A DNA stretch of 64,000 nucleotides from Bacteroidales bacterium (GCA_017522105.1 JAFXAA010000018.1:1-64000); one strand, 5' to 3'. Counted from the first letter of the stretch, positions 45,652-55,140 are shown. The notes: generated by a model not told the origin, from the letters alone. A program made the numbers and translations.

Positions 45652-47016
45652 ATGAATAATAAAGTAAATATGAAAGTTCACTTTATAGCTATAGGCGGAA
45701 GCGCCATGCACAACCTGGCCATTGCGCTGTGCCAGAAAGGAATCACTGTCACGGGAAGTGACGACGAGATATTCGACCCTGCAAAGAGTCGGCTGGAGAA
45801 GTACGGATTGCTGCCGGAGAGTTTCGGCTGGCACCCGGAGAGGATTACCAAAGACCTCGACGCTGTGGTGCTGGGCATGCATGCACGCATAGACAACCCC
45901 GAGCTGCTGCGGGCGCAGGAGCTGGGGCTGAAGATTTACTCTTATCCCGAATATCTGTATGAGCAGTCGAAAGATAAGCTGCGCATCGTCATCGGTGGCT
46001 CGCACGGCAAGACGACGACGACGGCGATGATACTGCATGTGCTGGCGCATTGCGGCATCGAGGCCGACTACATGGTGGGCGCCCAGCTCAAGGGCTTCGA
46101 CGTCATGGTGCGACTCTCGCATACCGCCAAGGTGATGGTCATCGAGGGCGACGAATACCTGACCTCGCCTATCGACCGTCGGCCCAAGTTCCACCTCTAC
46201 CACCCCAATGTGGGCATCATCACCGGCATCGAGTGGGACCACATCAACGTCTTCCCGACCTTCGACATCTACCGCGAGCAGTTCGCCAAGTTCATCGACC
46301 TCATCGAGCCAAAGGGTGTGCTCATCTATTGCGACGAGGACAAGGAGGTGCACCGCGTGGCCATGGAGAACCGGCGCACCGACATACAGAAGCTGCCGTA
46401 TGTATGCCCGGAGCACAAGGTGGTTGATGGTGTGACCGAAATCGGTCGCACCAAGCTGCGCATCTTCGGCCACCACAACCTGCTCAACCTCACCGCCGCC
46501 CGTCTGGCCTGCCGCCAGGTGGGGGTGACGGACGAGCAGTTTGACGAGGCCATCGCCACCTTCGAAGGAGCCTCGAAGCGGCTGGAGCTGGTGAAGAAGA
46601 ACGACAGCTGCGCGGTGTACAAGGACTTCGCCCATGCCCCCTCGAAGCTTCGCGCCACCATCCACGCCATGCGCGAGCAGTACCCCGACCGGCGCCTGGT
46701 GGCCTGCATGGAGCTGCACACCTTCAGCTCGCTGACGCAGGAGTTCCTGCAGCAGTACGCCCACTCGATGGACGAGGCCGACGTGCGCTACGTCTACTTC
46801 AGCCAGCACGCCCTGCAGCTCAAGAAGCTGCCGCCGCTGGATTCCGACGAGGTGCGCAAGGCCTTTGGTGGAAACGTCGAGGTCTTCACCGACAGCGCCG
46901 CCATGGTGGCCAAGGTTAAGGCGATGGAGTGGCAGCGTGCCAATCTGCTGATGATGAGCAGCGGCAACTTCGACGGCATTGACTTCAACCAACTTGCAGA
47001 CGAGGTTTTGGTATGA
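45652..47016 (+). CDS. mpl: UDP-N-acetylmuramate:tripeptide ligase Mpl (Mur ligase family)
   Basis: A 454-residue Mur ligase. The N-terminus is VHFIAIGGSAMHNLAIAL (UDP-binding glycines), the ATP loop GGSHGKTTTT is near residue 120, EGDEYLTSPID provides a metal-binding acid, and DHINVFPT and HNLLNLTAA follow. The C-terminal domain starts near VYKDFAHAPSKLRAT. Mpl attaches recycled L-Ala-D-Glu-mDAP to UDP-MurNAc in peptidoglycan recycling. It differs from MurC by this AMHNLA-type N-terminus and the EYL motif. An internal ATG at 45670 is an alternative start. Confidence 0.9.
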   Translation: MNNKVNMKVHFIAIGGSAMHNLAIALCQKGITVTGSDDEIFDPAKSRLEKYGLLPESFGWHPERITKDLDAVVLGMHARIDNPELLRAQELGLKIYSYPEYLYEQSKDKLRIVIGGSHGKTTTTAMILHVLAHCGIEADYMVGAQLKGFDVMVRLSHTAKVMVIEGDEYLTSPIDRRPKFHLYHPNVGIITGIEWDHINVFPTFDIYREQFAKFIDLIEPKGVLIYCDEDKEVHRVAMENRRTDIQKLPYVCPEHKVVDGVTEIGRTKLRIFGHHNLLNLTAARLACRQVGVTDEQFDEAIATFEGASKRLELVKKNDSCAVYKDFAHAPSKLRATIHAMREQYPDRRLVACMELHTFSSLTQEFLQQYAHSMDEADVRYVYFSQHALQLKKLPPLDSDEVRKAFGGNVEVFTDSAAMVAKVKAMEWQRANLLMMSSGNFDGIDFNQLADEVLV

Positions 47017-47477
47017 AACGTATATTGATGACTGTGGCCGCCGCGCTGGCGTTGACGGCCTGCGTGGGACCGATGCACGTGACGTCGGTGCCAATGTACA
47101 ACAGCACCGTTGATGAGGTTGTTGCCGGCATCGAGAGCAAAGGCTACATGTTTGTCGGCAGGAGCCACGACACCCGCAACGAGCGTCGCCACGCGGTCCC
47201 TCACATGGAGGGCGACAACACCTATTCCGCATGGATTCCCAACGATATTGTCAACGTAGACACCTACAACTTCGCCGACAGCGCGGGCAACACGATGAGC
47301 TTCACGGTGCAGTTCAGCGGCGGAATTGACCCTAAAGACAAAGCGTTCTATTACAACGACGTGTCGGTCGTCGGCTGCAGCACGTCGGACAAACGGGACT
47401 CCGAGCGCCTCTGCGGCGAGCAGTCGCCCGTGTGGACGCTCGACACGATAAAGAAAGATATGACAGTAAAACCATAA
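47013..47477 (+). CDS. Small lipoprotein, family 2 of a two-copy set
   Basis: A 154-residue lipoprotein (lipobox ALALTAC). The core NFADSAGNTMSFTVQF...FYYNDVSVVGCSTSDK...ERLCGEQSPV parallels the lipoprotein at 28400-28900. It lacks the C-terminal hydrophobic helix of that copy. Its ATG overlaps the mpl stop (ATGA). Function unknown. Confidence 0.82.
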   Translation: MKRILMTVAAALALTACVGPMHVTSVPMYNSTVDEVVAGIESKGYMFVGRSHDTRNERRHAVPHMEGDNTYSAWIPNDIVNVDTYNFADSAGNTMSFTVQFSGGIDPKDKAFYYNDVSVVGCSTSDKRDSERLCGEQSPVWTLDTIKKDMTVKP

Positions 47478-47480
47478 ACT

Positions 47481-47843
47481 ATGGCACAATTTGAGATAGG
47501 AGACAAAGTAAAGTTCCTCAACGCCGTGGGCGGGGGAATCGTGAAAAAGATACAGGACGGCATGGTCTACGTCGAGGACGAGACGGGCTTCGACATGCCC
47601 TTCGCGCCCAGCCAGCTCATCCGCATGGCCGACCAGGCAGGCGTGGGCAAGGTGTTCAACGACGAGACGATAGGCCAGAGCGTGGAGAAGAAGGCCAAGG
47701 AGGAGCACCGCGAGCCCACGCAGCTGGAGCTGATAGAGGAGAACCGCCGCCTGCGCAGCCAGAACGCCAACCTGCAGGACCAGATAAAGCAGCTCAAAAG
47801 CCAGGTGCTCAGCCTGCAGCGCACCATCGCCCGCATATCGTAA
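47481..47843 (+). CDS. Truncated DUF2027-like protein with coiled coil
   Basis: A 120-residue protein. The first ~50 residues (FEIGDKVKFLNAVGGGIVKKIQDGMVYVEDETGFDMP) match the start of the DUF2027/Smr-type protein of Bacteroidota, normally over 300 residues long. Here that region is followed directly by a coiled coil (about residues 75-118, RRLRSQNANLQDQIKQLKSQ and similar). Either it is a truncated paralogue or a short independent form. The Bro-N gene follows. Confidence 0.75.
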   Translation: MAQFEIGDKVKFLNAVGGGIVKKIQDGMVYVEDETGFDMPFAPSQLIRMADQAGVGKVFNDETIGQSVEKKAKEEHREPTQLELIEENRRLRSQNANLQDQIKQLKSQVLSLQRTIARIS

Positions 47844-47853
47844 ACCTTCAGGT

Positions 47854-47872
47854 GGGGTACAAATTGTACCCC
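47854..47872. promoter_or_regulatory. 19-bp palindrome upstream of the Bro-N gene
   Basis: GGGGTACAA-A-TTGTACCCC is a perfect 9+1+9 palindrome, 20 bases before the Bro-N ATG. The same kind of palindrome, GGGGGACAA-T-TTGTCCCCC, occurs at 48073-48091 inside the gene, and both are followed by TGTTGAAAT. It could be an operator or a duplicated repeat. Confidence 0.6.
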
Positions 47873-47891
47873 TGTTGAAATATAATAATGT

Positions 47892-48494
47892 ATGACAAAA
47901 CAGACCGGCATAACACTCTTTGAGGACACGAAAGTCCGTATCGTTTGGGATGACGAGCAGGAGAAGTATTACTTCTCGGTAGCTGACATCGTGCAGATAC
48001 TGACAGATACGGTGAATCCCCGCGACTATATCAAGAAGATGCTACGTCGTGACCCAGAACTGAAATCCAAGTGGGGGACAATTTGTCCCCCTGTTGAAAT
48101 GGTTGCACCAGACGGCAAGCGTCGCAAGACCCAGGCGGCCGACCTTGAGGGCATCTTCCGCATCATCCAGTCCATCCCGTCGAAGAAGGCCGAGCCTGTG
48201 AAGCGGTGGCTGGCCGAGGTGGGGGCGCAGCGCGTGGACCAGATGATAGACCCCGAGCTGACCTTCCAGATGGCCGTCGGGGCCGGTAAGTGTGCCGCGC
48301 ATATATGCGGGGTCATGAAACGATCCGGTAAATGCTCCCCGCATATATGCGAGGTCGTTTTTCAGTCCGGAAGTGCGCCCCGCATATATGCGCGGTCGAT
48401 TTTCAGCCGAGTAATGCGCTCCGCATATATGCGCGGTCAATTTTCAGTCCGGAAGTGCGCCCCGCATATATGCGCGGTGAAATTGCACAGATGA
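47892..48494 (+). CDS. Bro-N domain protein, C-terminally truncated into a repeat array
   Basis: Residues 1-131 form a Bro-N/antirepressor-type domain as found in phage and Bacteroidota proteins: VRIVWDDEQEKYYFSVADIV, NPRDYIKKMLRRDPELKSKWG, QAADLEGIFRIIQSIPSKKAEP and GAQRVDQMIDPELTFQMAV. Relatives then continue with a ~130-residue helical region. Here the reading frame instead enters a palindromic repeat array (48299-48473) that encodes meaningless Cys/His/Arg-rich repeats such as CAAHICGV and SAYMRGQF, and stops just after. The gene is therefore probably non-functional in its second half, though the DNA-binding half may be intact. Confidence 0.75.
   Translation: MTKQTGITLFEDTKVRIVWDDEQEKYYFSVADIVQILTDTVNPRDYIKKMLRRDPELKSKWGTICPPVEMVAPDGKRRKTQAADLEGIFRIIQSIPSKKAEPVKRWLAEVGAQRVDQMIDPELTFQMAVGAGKCAAHICGVMKRSGKCSPHICEVVFQSGSAPRIYARSIFSRVMRSAYMRGQFSVRKCAPHICAVKLHR
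48299..48473. repeat. Five GCATATATGC palindromes phased at 41-42 bp
   Basis: GCATATATGC begins at 48299, 48341, 48382, 48423 and 48464. Each is embedded in a ~41-bp unit containing CCGGAAGTGCGCCCCGCATA-type sequence and, after it, GCGCGGTC plus TTTTCAGTCC. The spacing is almost exactly four DNA helical turns. The intervals are similar to each other, so this is not a CRISPR array. Confidence 0.9.
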
Positions 48495-48533
48495 AACAAT
48501 GAATTGTACAACGACAACAAACAGATACAGACG

Positions 48534-49172
48534 ATGAAAAAGACAATGATGCTATATGCGGCGACGGCACTGCTGCTCCTGGTAGGTTGTTCAAGTTATG
48601 AACCTGTCGTTTTTCCATTCGGTAAGACTTACACTTACGAGGTGAGTTTTGCCGATGGCTGTGCGGTACCCGACACCTCTTTCGAGATTAAGATGACGAC
48701 GTCGAAAAACAAATTCTTCGGGCAGTTCGGTCTAAAATATGAGTACTTCACCCATGACGGCACGCCGGTTTATGTGGAGAAGACGGGGTACACTGAAGAC
48801 AAAGACCGCGTGGAGTTGCACCCACCACGCATGGGGATGATGGCCTTCACAGAGGTGGTCCCCTTCCCAACCTATGGGCTTCCTGTTGGGTGTTATGTCT
48901 CGTCCAATGGCAGTATAAAAGTCGCCAAATCCACCTTCACAGCCGCCAATGGAAAGACCATAGAATATGCATACAAACAGGGTGACGTCGACACTCTCAA
49001 TCTTTGGGACGAAGAGATGGAATGTTTTGTTGTCACCGGAGAGAACACCAACCATTATGACGACATTGGACATTACCGAGTCACTTACTGGTTCCACCCG
49101 CAGTACGGCTTCGTGCTGTGGAAGTATGAGCTACCCGAGGGAAAATGTGTGTGGATGACTTTACAGAAATAA
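48534..49172 (+). CDS. Lipoprotein of unknown function
   Basis: A 212-residue protein with signal and lipobox ATALLLLVGC. Mature residues contain Tyr- and Pro-rich beta-like sequence (ELHPPRMGMMAFTEVVPFPTYGLP and a final YGFVLWKYELPEG). No family recognised. The frame extends to 48504, but ATG 48534 begins the signal peptide. ispG follows 7 bases later. Confidence 0.75.
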   Translation: MKKTMMLYAATALLLLVGCSSYEPVVFPFGKTYTYEVSFADGCAVPDTSFEIKMTTSKNKFFGQFGLKYEYFTHDGTPVYVEKTGYTEDKDRVELHPPRMGMMAFTEVVPFPTYGLPVGCYVSSNGSIKVAKSTFTAANGKTIEYAYKQGDVDTLNLWDEEMECFVVTGENTNHYDDIGHYRVTYWFHPQYGFVLWKYELPEGKCVWMTLQK

Positions 49173-49179
49173 ATAAACT

Positions 49180-50313
<1,134 letters not shown>

Positions 50314-50348
50314 CACATTAACGCATTAACACTTTAACGCAATAGAAT
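50314..50348. repeat. CATTAACG-type repeat before the membrane protein gene
   Basis: ACATTAACGCATTAACACTTTAACGC-like units of about 9 bases lead into the ATG at 50349. Similar units lie at 51150-51178 and 52331-52441. Confidence 0.75.
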
Positions 50349-51158
50349 ATGAAGTGGTCTTATATTATGTTTCTGCCCGCCGTGGTGTCGTGGTTCTGGG
50401 CTTTGGCCACAGTCATCCTCAAGCGCCACATGACGCGTGCCCAGCTGCTGATGAGCCTCACCCTCTTCGCCGAAGGCTTCGCCATGATGGTGCTCGGCAT
50501 CTTCTTCCGCGACCGCGTGGGCTCGCTGTTCATCTACGACTTCCTCTTCGAGTCCACCGCCGTCATCTGCGGCCCGATGTTCTATATGGCCGTCTGTTCG
50601 CTCACCGAGCCGCGCGGCGTCACCCTCGCCCAGCGGCGCGTCTTCGTCATCCCGCTGCTCTTCATCCTCGGCCTCACCGTCGGCGCCTTCCTCGTCGGTC
50701 CGCGGCGCTACGAGGAGATGTGCCGCCTGCTCATCGCCAACGAGTCGCACTTCATCCCCGGCGACGCCAGGTGGAACTACATGTACTTCTGGTATCACTA
50801 CCTGTTCCCCATTCTCACCATCGTCATGAGTTTCATCCTCTTGATCATCAGCACGGTCAAGATGAACCGCTTCCGCAAGCGCTTCAACAGCTACTATGCA
50901 GCCAACATGCAGGCGCCGCCCATCGACATCAAACCCCTCATCGTCCTCACATGGTGCTTCCCCGTGATTGCCAGCGTTATTGTCTATGCCATCGACATGT
51001 ACCCGCCCTACTACAAGTACTGGATCATTGTGTGCTGCGTGCTGCTCACCGTGCTGCAGTTCGTCTTCGGCCGCTTCGTCTACCGCTGCGACCACGACGC
51101 CCGCTCGCTGGCCGACTATATCCGCGCCCAGACCAACAGCAAAGCAATAACACACTAA
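50349..51158 (+). CDS. Polytopic membrane protein, sensor-like domain without HTH
   Basis: A 269-residue inner-membrane protein with about six to seven hydrophobic helices (for example MFLPAVVSWFWALATVIL, LTLFAEGFAMMVLGIFF, VFVIPLLFILGLTVGAFLV and YLFPILTIVMSFILLIIST). It is similar in layout to the next gene: both have L(K/F)KR after the first helix, C/VTSLT-P-GV near residue 85 and a motif with YYxxW before the fourth helix. It ends where the next protein continues into a helix-turn-helix. Role unknown. Confidence 0.8.
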   Translation: MKWSYIMFLPAVVSWFWALATVILKRHMTRAQLLMSLTLFAEGFAMMVLGIFFRDRVGSLFIYDFLFESTAVICGPMFYMAVCSLTEPRGVTLAQRRVFVIPLLFILGLTVGAFLVGPRRYEEMCRLLIANESHFIPGDARWNYMYFWYHYLFPILTIVMSFILLIISTVKMNRFRKRFNSYYAANMQAPPIDIKPLIVLTWCFPVIASVIVYAIDMYPPYYKYWIIVCCVLLTVLQFVFGRFVYRCDHDARSLADYIRAQTNSKAITH

Positions 51159-51178
51159 CGCATTAACACATTCTCGAT

Positions 51179-52330
51179 ATGACCCCGATATCCATAGCCT
51201 ATTTCGTCCTGGGTCTTGTGGCCCTCTTCTGGCCGCTGGCCACCCTCTTTTTCAAGCGCCGTGTGCTCGACGCGCAGTGGCTCATGGTGGCCGCCCTCGC
51301 CATGGTGGGCATCAGCATCATCATCTACAGCACCTTCTTCAACAGCTTCCTGCGCGGCGAGTACATGCTCGTCCTCCTCTACATGTTCCTCTCCCTCATC
51401 GCCGTGCCCATGACCCAGGTGGCCGTCACCTCGCTGACCCGTCCGCAGGGCGTGTCGCGCGTGTCGCGCCTCTTGGCCATTCCCTCGTTTGTCGTCATCG
51501 TCGCCATGTTCCTCTCCATCTTCATAGGCACGCCGGAGATGTACCGCCTGTGGATAGAGCGCGGCGCCGACGGCATCGCGGGCCGCTTCTTCGACGGCAG
51601 CTGGCGCTACAACCTCATAGTGGTCGTGCACTACTACCTCTACTGGTTCGTGATTGTCGGTGAGCTCCTCTTCCTCACCGTCTACAGCGTCGTGGCCATT
51701 CACCGCTTCCGCCATGTCCTCGACGAGTATTTCACCGAAGAGTTTGCCGACCGCCGCACGCTGAGCCTCACCTATGTGGCCATCGCCGTCAACTGCCTCG
51801 CCATCGTGCTGAGCTACATCGTCTACCCCTTCAACCGCCCCCGTCCGCTGTGGGTCGTGGTGGTCTTCTGTGTCGTGGAGGCCGCTGCCATGTTCGCCAT
51901 GGGGTGGCTCGTCTATCACATCAGTCACAGCGCCGAGAGCATGCGCCATGCCAACGTCCGCACGGGCTTCGGCAACCGGCCTGTGCCGGCCCTCGCTCGC
52001 GAGGTGGCAGCCTACGTGGAGCGCGACCGCCACTTCCTCGACCCCGACATATCGGTGTTCCTGCTGGCCGACCGCCTGCGTATGTCGCAGGACGACGTCG
52101 TTGACGCTGTGCACCACCTCCACGGCACCACTTTCAGCGTCTACATCGACAGCCTCCGCATAGAGTACGCCGCCTCGCTGCTCACCGCCGTCCGCCGCAC
52201 CGTCTTCGACGACCCAGAGGCCATGACGCGTATCGCACACCGCTGCGGCTACCTCAACGAGGAAGCCTTCCTTCAGGCCTTCGAGCGCGTGATGAAAATG
52301 TCTGTTGTCCGCTGGTGCAGCGGCAACTGA
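51179..52330 (+). CDS. Membrane-anchored AraC-family transcriptional regulator
   Basis: A 383-residue protein. About 255 residues form six to seven transmembrane helices like those of the preceding protein. The C-terminus (about 275-380) is an AraC-type HTH: DPDISVFLLADRLRMSQDDV (first helix-turn-helix) and MTRIAHRCGYLNEEAFLQAFERVMKMSVVRW (second, with the conserved GY-x-F pattern). Membrane AraC regulators of this type are common in Bacteroidota. The upstream gene may be its partner; target genes unknown. Confidence 0.85.
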   Translation: MTPISIAYFVLGLVALFWPLATLFFKRRVLDAQWLMVAALAMVGISIIIYSTFFNSFLRGEYMLVLLYMFLSLIAVPMTQVAVTSLTRPQGVSRVSRLLAIPSFVVIVAMFLSIFIGTPEMYRLWIERGADGIAGRFFDGSWRYNLIVVVHYYLYWFVIVGELLFLTVYSVVAIHRFRHVLDEYFTEEFADRRTLSLTYVAIAVNCLAIVLSYIVYPFNRPRPLWVVVVFCVVEAAAMFAMGWLVYHISHSAESMRHANVRTGFGNRPVPALAREVAAYVERDRHFLDPDISVFLLADRLRMSQDDVVDAVHHLHGTTFSVYIDSLRIEYAASLLTAVRRTVFDDPEAMTRIAHRCGYLNEEAFLQAFERVMKMSVVRWCSGN

Positions 52331-52441
52331 TACCTTTAATTCCTTAATGCGTTAGTGCGCTAATGTGTTAATGCGTTAGTGGCTGATGCGTCCACTATTA
52401 ACACATTGACACATTAACGCACTCACACATTAACGCACTCA
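52331..52441. repeat. Inverted short repeats between convergent genes
   Basis: AATGCGTTAGTG/AATGTGTTAATG units on the left and complementary CATTAACGCACTCA units on the right form a long imperfect hairpin around GGCTGATGCGTCC. It could terminate both convergent genes. Confidence 0.7.
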
Positions 52442-53797
52442 CTAATACCCGTACTTCTGTCCCCAGCGTTGGCGCAGGCTGTTGCGTGTCTCCTGCTCGC
52501 GCGGCGTGGTGCCGGGCTCGTAGAAGCGCGTGCCCTCCAGCCCCTGCGGCAGGTACTCCTGCTCCGCGAAGCCGCCGAGGGCTGCATTGCCGTTGAAGTC
52601 GTGGGCGTACTTGTAGCCGTCGCCGTAGCCGAGGTTCTTCATCAGCTTGGTGGGGGCGTTGCGTATGTGCAGCGGCACCGGCAGGTCGCCCCACCGCTTC
52701 ACCGCCGCCTGCGCGTTGGCCAGGGCCATATAGGTGGCGTTGCTCTTGGCCGAGCAGGCCAGGTAGCACGCACACTGCGACAGGTTGATGCGGCACTCCG
52801 GATAGCCTATCTTGCTCACCGCATCGAACGTCGCGTTGGCCAGCAGCAGCGCGTTGGGGTTGGCGTTGCCTATGTCTTCGCTGGCGAAGATGAGCATGCG
52901 GCGCGCTATGAACAGCGGGTCCTCGCCGCCCTCGATCATGCGCGCCAGCCAGTAGACGGCCCCGTTGGGGTCGCTGCCGCGCATGCTCTTGATGAATGCC
53001 GAGATGACATCGTAGTGCATCTCGCCCCCCTTGTCGTAGAAAGCCAGGTTCTGCTGGATGACCTCCGTCACCGTGGCATTGTCGATGATTAATTTGGAGT
53101 TCAGGGAGTTCAGGGAGTTCAAGGAGTTCAGGACGTTAGCTTCGGCAGAGGTGTTGTCTTGAACTCCCTGAACTTCATGCACTCTTTTGAGGCTTTTGTT
53201 CACCACCAGCTCCACGGCGTTGAGCAGCTTGCGTGCGTCGCCGCCGCTGATGCGCATCAGGGCTTCGGCCTCGCGCACCTCCACGGTGATGCCCTGCGTG
53301 GCGTAGTGTTTCACCGCCGACGCTATCAGCTGCCGCATGTCCTCCTTGTCGAACTCCTTGAGCACGTACACCTGGCAGCGGCTCAGCAGGGCGCTGATGA
53401 CCTCGAAGCTCGGGTTCTCGGTGGTGGCGCCAATCAGCGTGATGGTGCCGCGCTCCACGGCGCCCAGCAGCGAGTCCTGCTGCGCCTTGTTGAAGCGGTG
53501 TATCTCGTCGATGAAGAGTATGGCGCCCTCTTCCTCCTGCGCCTTGTTGATCACGTCGCGCACCTCCTTGACGCCGCTGCTGATGGCGCTGAGCGTGTGG
53601 AAGGGCCGTTGCAGGGTGTTGCTGATGATCATGGCCAGCGTCGTCTTGCCGATGCCCGGAGGCCCCCAGAAGATCATGCTCGGAATGTTGCCGCTCTCTA
53701 TCAGCGTGCGAAGGACGGCACCCGGTCCAATCAGGTGCTGCTGTCCTATGTAGTCGTCGAGGCTCTTGGGCCTCAATATCTCAGCCAATGGAGTCAT
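52442..53797 (-). CDS. rarA: Replication-associated recombination protein A (RarA/MgsA AAA+ ATPase)
   Basis: A 451-residue AAA+ ATPase of the clamp-loader group that acts at stalled forks. Walker A is WGPPGIGKTTLA (near 45-56), Walker B AILFIDEIHRFNKAQQD, and sensor 1 LIGATTENPSFEV follows. The C-terminal MgsA domain has KGGEMHYDVISAFIKSMRGSDPNGAVYWLARM. Around residues 206-234 an in-frame repeat-derived segment with LNSLNSLNSLNS interrupts the lid region. The frame stays open upstream through queA, but ATG 53797 starts the conserved MTPLAEILRPK. Confidence 0.95.
   Translation of the reverse strand: MTPLAEILRPKSLDDYIGQQHLIGPGAVLRTLIESGNIPSMIFWGPPGIGKTTLAMIISNTLQRPFHTLSAISSGVKEVRDVINKAQEEEGAILFIDEIHRFNKAQQDSLLGAVERGTITLIGATTENPSFEVISALLSRCQVYVLKEFDKEDMRQLIASAVKHYATQGITVEVREAEALMRISGGDARKLLNAVELVVNKSLKRVHEVQGVQDNTSAEANVLNSLNSLNSLNSKLIIDNATVTEVIQQNLAFYDKGGEMHYDVISAFIKSMRGSDPNGAVYWLARMIEGGEDPLFIARRMLIFASEDIGNANPNALLLANATFDAVSKIGYPECRINLSQCACYLACSAKSNATYMALANAQAAVKRWGDLPVPLHIRNAPTKLMKNLGYGDGYKYAHDFNGNAALGGFAEQEYLPQGLEGTRFYEPGTTPREQETRNSLRQRWGQKYGY
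53096..53179. repeat. 9-bp-based inverted repeat inside rarA
   Basis: GTTCAGGGAGTTCAAG (53108-53123) pairs with CTTGAACTCCCTGAAC (53158-53173) across 34 bases. The left side extends as four GGAGTTCA-type units from 53096. It lies in frame in rarA and is the same repeat as at 53836. Confidence 0.85.
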
Positions 53798-53835
53798 TGC
53801 CAGTTTCTTTATAGTGAATCTTGGTGAATTCAGGG

Positions 53836-53932
53836 AGTTCAAGGAGTTCAGGGAGTCCAAGGAGTTCAAGACAATACTGCAAGAACTGAACAATTGTCTT
53901 GAACTCCTTGGACTCCCTGAACTCCTTGGACT
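53836..53932. repeat. 40-bp inverted repeat in the queA-rarA intergenic region
   Basis: Arms 53836-53875 and 53893-53932 pair over 40 positions with one G-T exception and a 17-base loop. They are built from GGAGTTCAA/GGAGTCCAA units. It lies between the queA stop (53935) and the rarA start (53797), so it would form in the rarA leader or a terminator of queA. Confidence 0.92.
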
Positions 53933-53934
53933 GC

Positions 53935-54990
53935 TTATATTATCAGCATCGCGTCGCCGTAGGTGGAGAAGCGGTACTTCTCCTTGATGGCCGTCTGGTA
54001 GGCATGCATCATCAGCTCCGGGCCGGCGAAGGCGCTGACCATGATGAACTGCGTGCTCATGGAGTGGTGGAAGTTGGTGACCATCATGTCGGCTATGGTG
54101 AAGTCGTAGGGCGGGAAGATGAACTTGTTGGTCCACCCGTCGTAGGGGAATATCTTGCCCGGTATGGTGACGGCGCTCTCCAGGGCGCGCATCGTCGTGG
54201 TGCCCACGGCGCAGACGTGCTTGCCGGCGGCCTTGGCGGCGGCTATGGCGTCGCACACGTCGGCCCCGAGGTGCATCTCCTCGGCGTCGGCGCGGTGCTT
54301 CGAGAGGTCCTCCACCTCGATGGGCTTGAACTCGCCCATGCCGCAGTGCACCGTCAGCTCCATCCATTTCACGTCCTTGATTTCCATGCGCTTGAGCAGC
54401 TCGCGGCTGAAGTGCAGACCCGCTATCGGGGCCGCTATGGAGCCCTCCTTCTTGGCGTAGATGGTCTGATAGTCGTCGGCGTCCTTCTTCTCGATGTCGC
54501 GCAGGCGCCGCAGCTCGTCGGGCAGCGGCGTGCGCCCCATGCCGCGCACAATCTTGATGAACTCCTCGTGCGTGCCGTCGAAGAGGAAGCGGATGGTGCG
54601 CCCGCGCGAGGTGGTGTTGTCCACCACCTCGGCCACCAGCGCATCGTTGGTGCCGAAGTAGAGCTTGTTGCCTATGCGTATCTTGCGTGCCGGGTCCACC
54701 AGCACGTCCCACAGCCGCGTCTCGGGGTTGAGCTCGCGGATCATCAGCACCTCGATTCTCGCGCCGGTCTTCTCCTTCTCGCCGTCGAGCAGGGCGGGGA
54801 AGACCTTGGTGTTGTTGGCCACCACCACGTCGCCTTCGTCCACATAGTTTATGAAGTCCTTGAACACGCGGTGCTCTATCTCCCCGCTGTCGCGGTGCAC
54901 CACCATCATGCGGGCTTCGTCGCGGTTGCGCACGGGTTTCTCGGCTATGAGTTCTTTGGGCAGGTTGAACCTGAATTGCGATAGTTTCAT
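53935..54990 (-). CDS. queA: S-adenosylmethionine:tRNA ribosyltransferase-isomerase QueA
   Basis: A 351-residue enzyme of queuosine synthesis that transfers the SAM ribosyl group to preQ1 in tRNA. Signatures are [66 protein letters not shown] (the QTVYA/GAVAAPTAGLHF box), and TTTMRALES. No promoter box is obvious upstream. rarA lies downstream beyond the 40-bp inverted repeat. Confidence 0.97.
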   Translation of the reverse strand: MKLSQFRFNLPKELIAEKPVRNRDEARMMVVHRDSGEIEHRVFKDFINYVDEGDVVVANNTKVFPALLDGEKEKTGARIEVLMIRELNPETRLWDVLVDPARKIRIGNKLYFGTNDALVAEVVDNTTSRGRTIRFLFDGTHEEFIKIVRGMGRTPLPDELRRLRDIEKKDADDYQTIYAKKEGSIAAPIAGLHFSRELLKRMEIKDVKWMELTVHCGMGEFKPIEVEDLSKHRADAEEMHLGADVCDAIAAAKAAGKHVCAVGTTTMRALESAVTIPGKIFPYDGWTNKFIFPPYDFTIADMMVTNFHHSMSTQFIMVSAFAGPELMMHAYQTAIKEKYRFSTYGDAMLII

Positions 54991-55140
54991 TGCTCTCTTC
55001 TGTTAAAAACTCTTTCTATAACGTATTTTTCTCCGATTATTGTATGCTGCCGCGAAAAAAATATTGCCCAACAGTCTATGTGTCATTTACCATACACTAA
55101 ATCAGTATATTGGTGCCATTTGTCTGCATCGAACCCTCCT

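Noticed and set aside
48299..48473. CRISPR array
   Set aside because: The intervals between the palindromes are similar to one another rather than unique spacers, the repeat core is only 10 bp and there are no cas genes.
53797..54712. Long RarA variant starting inside queA
   Set aside because: The upstream residues come from out-of-frame queA and the inverted repeat; the conserved protein starts at 53797.
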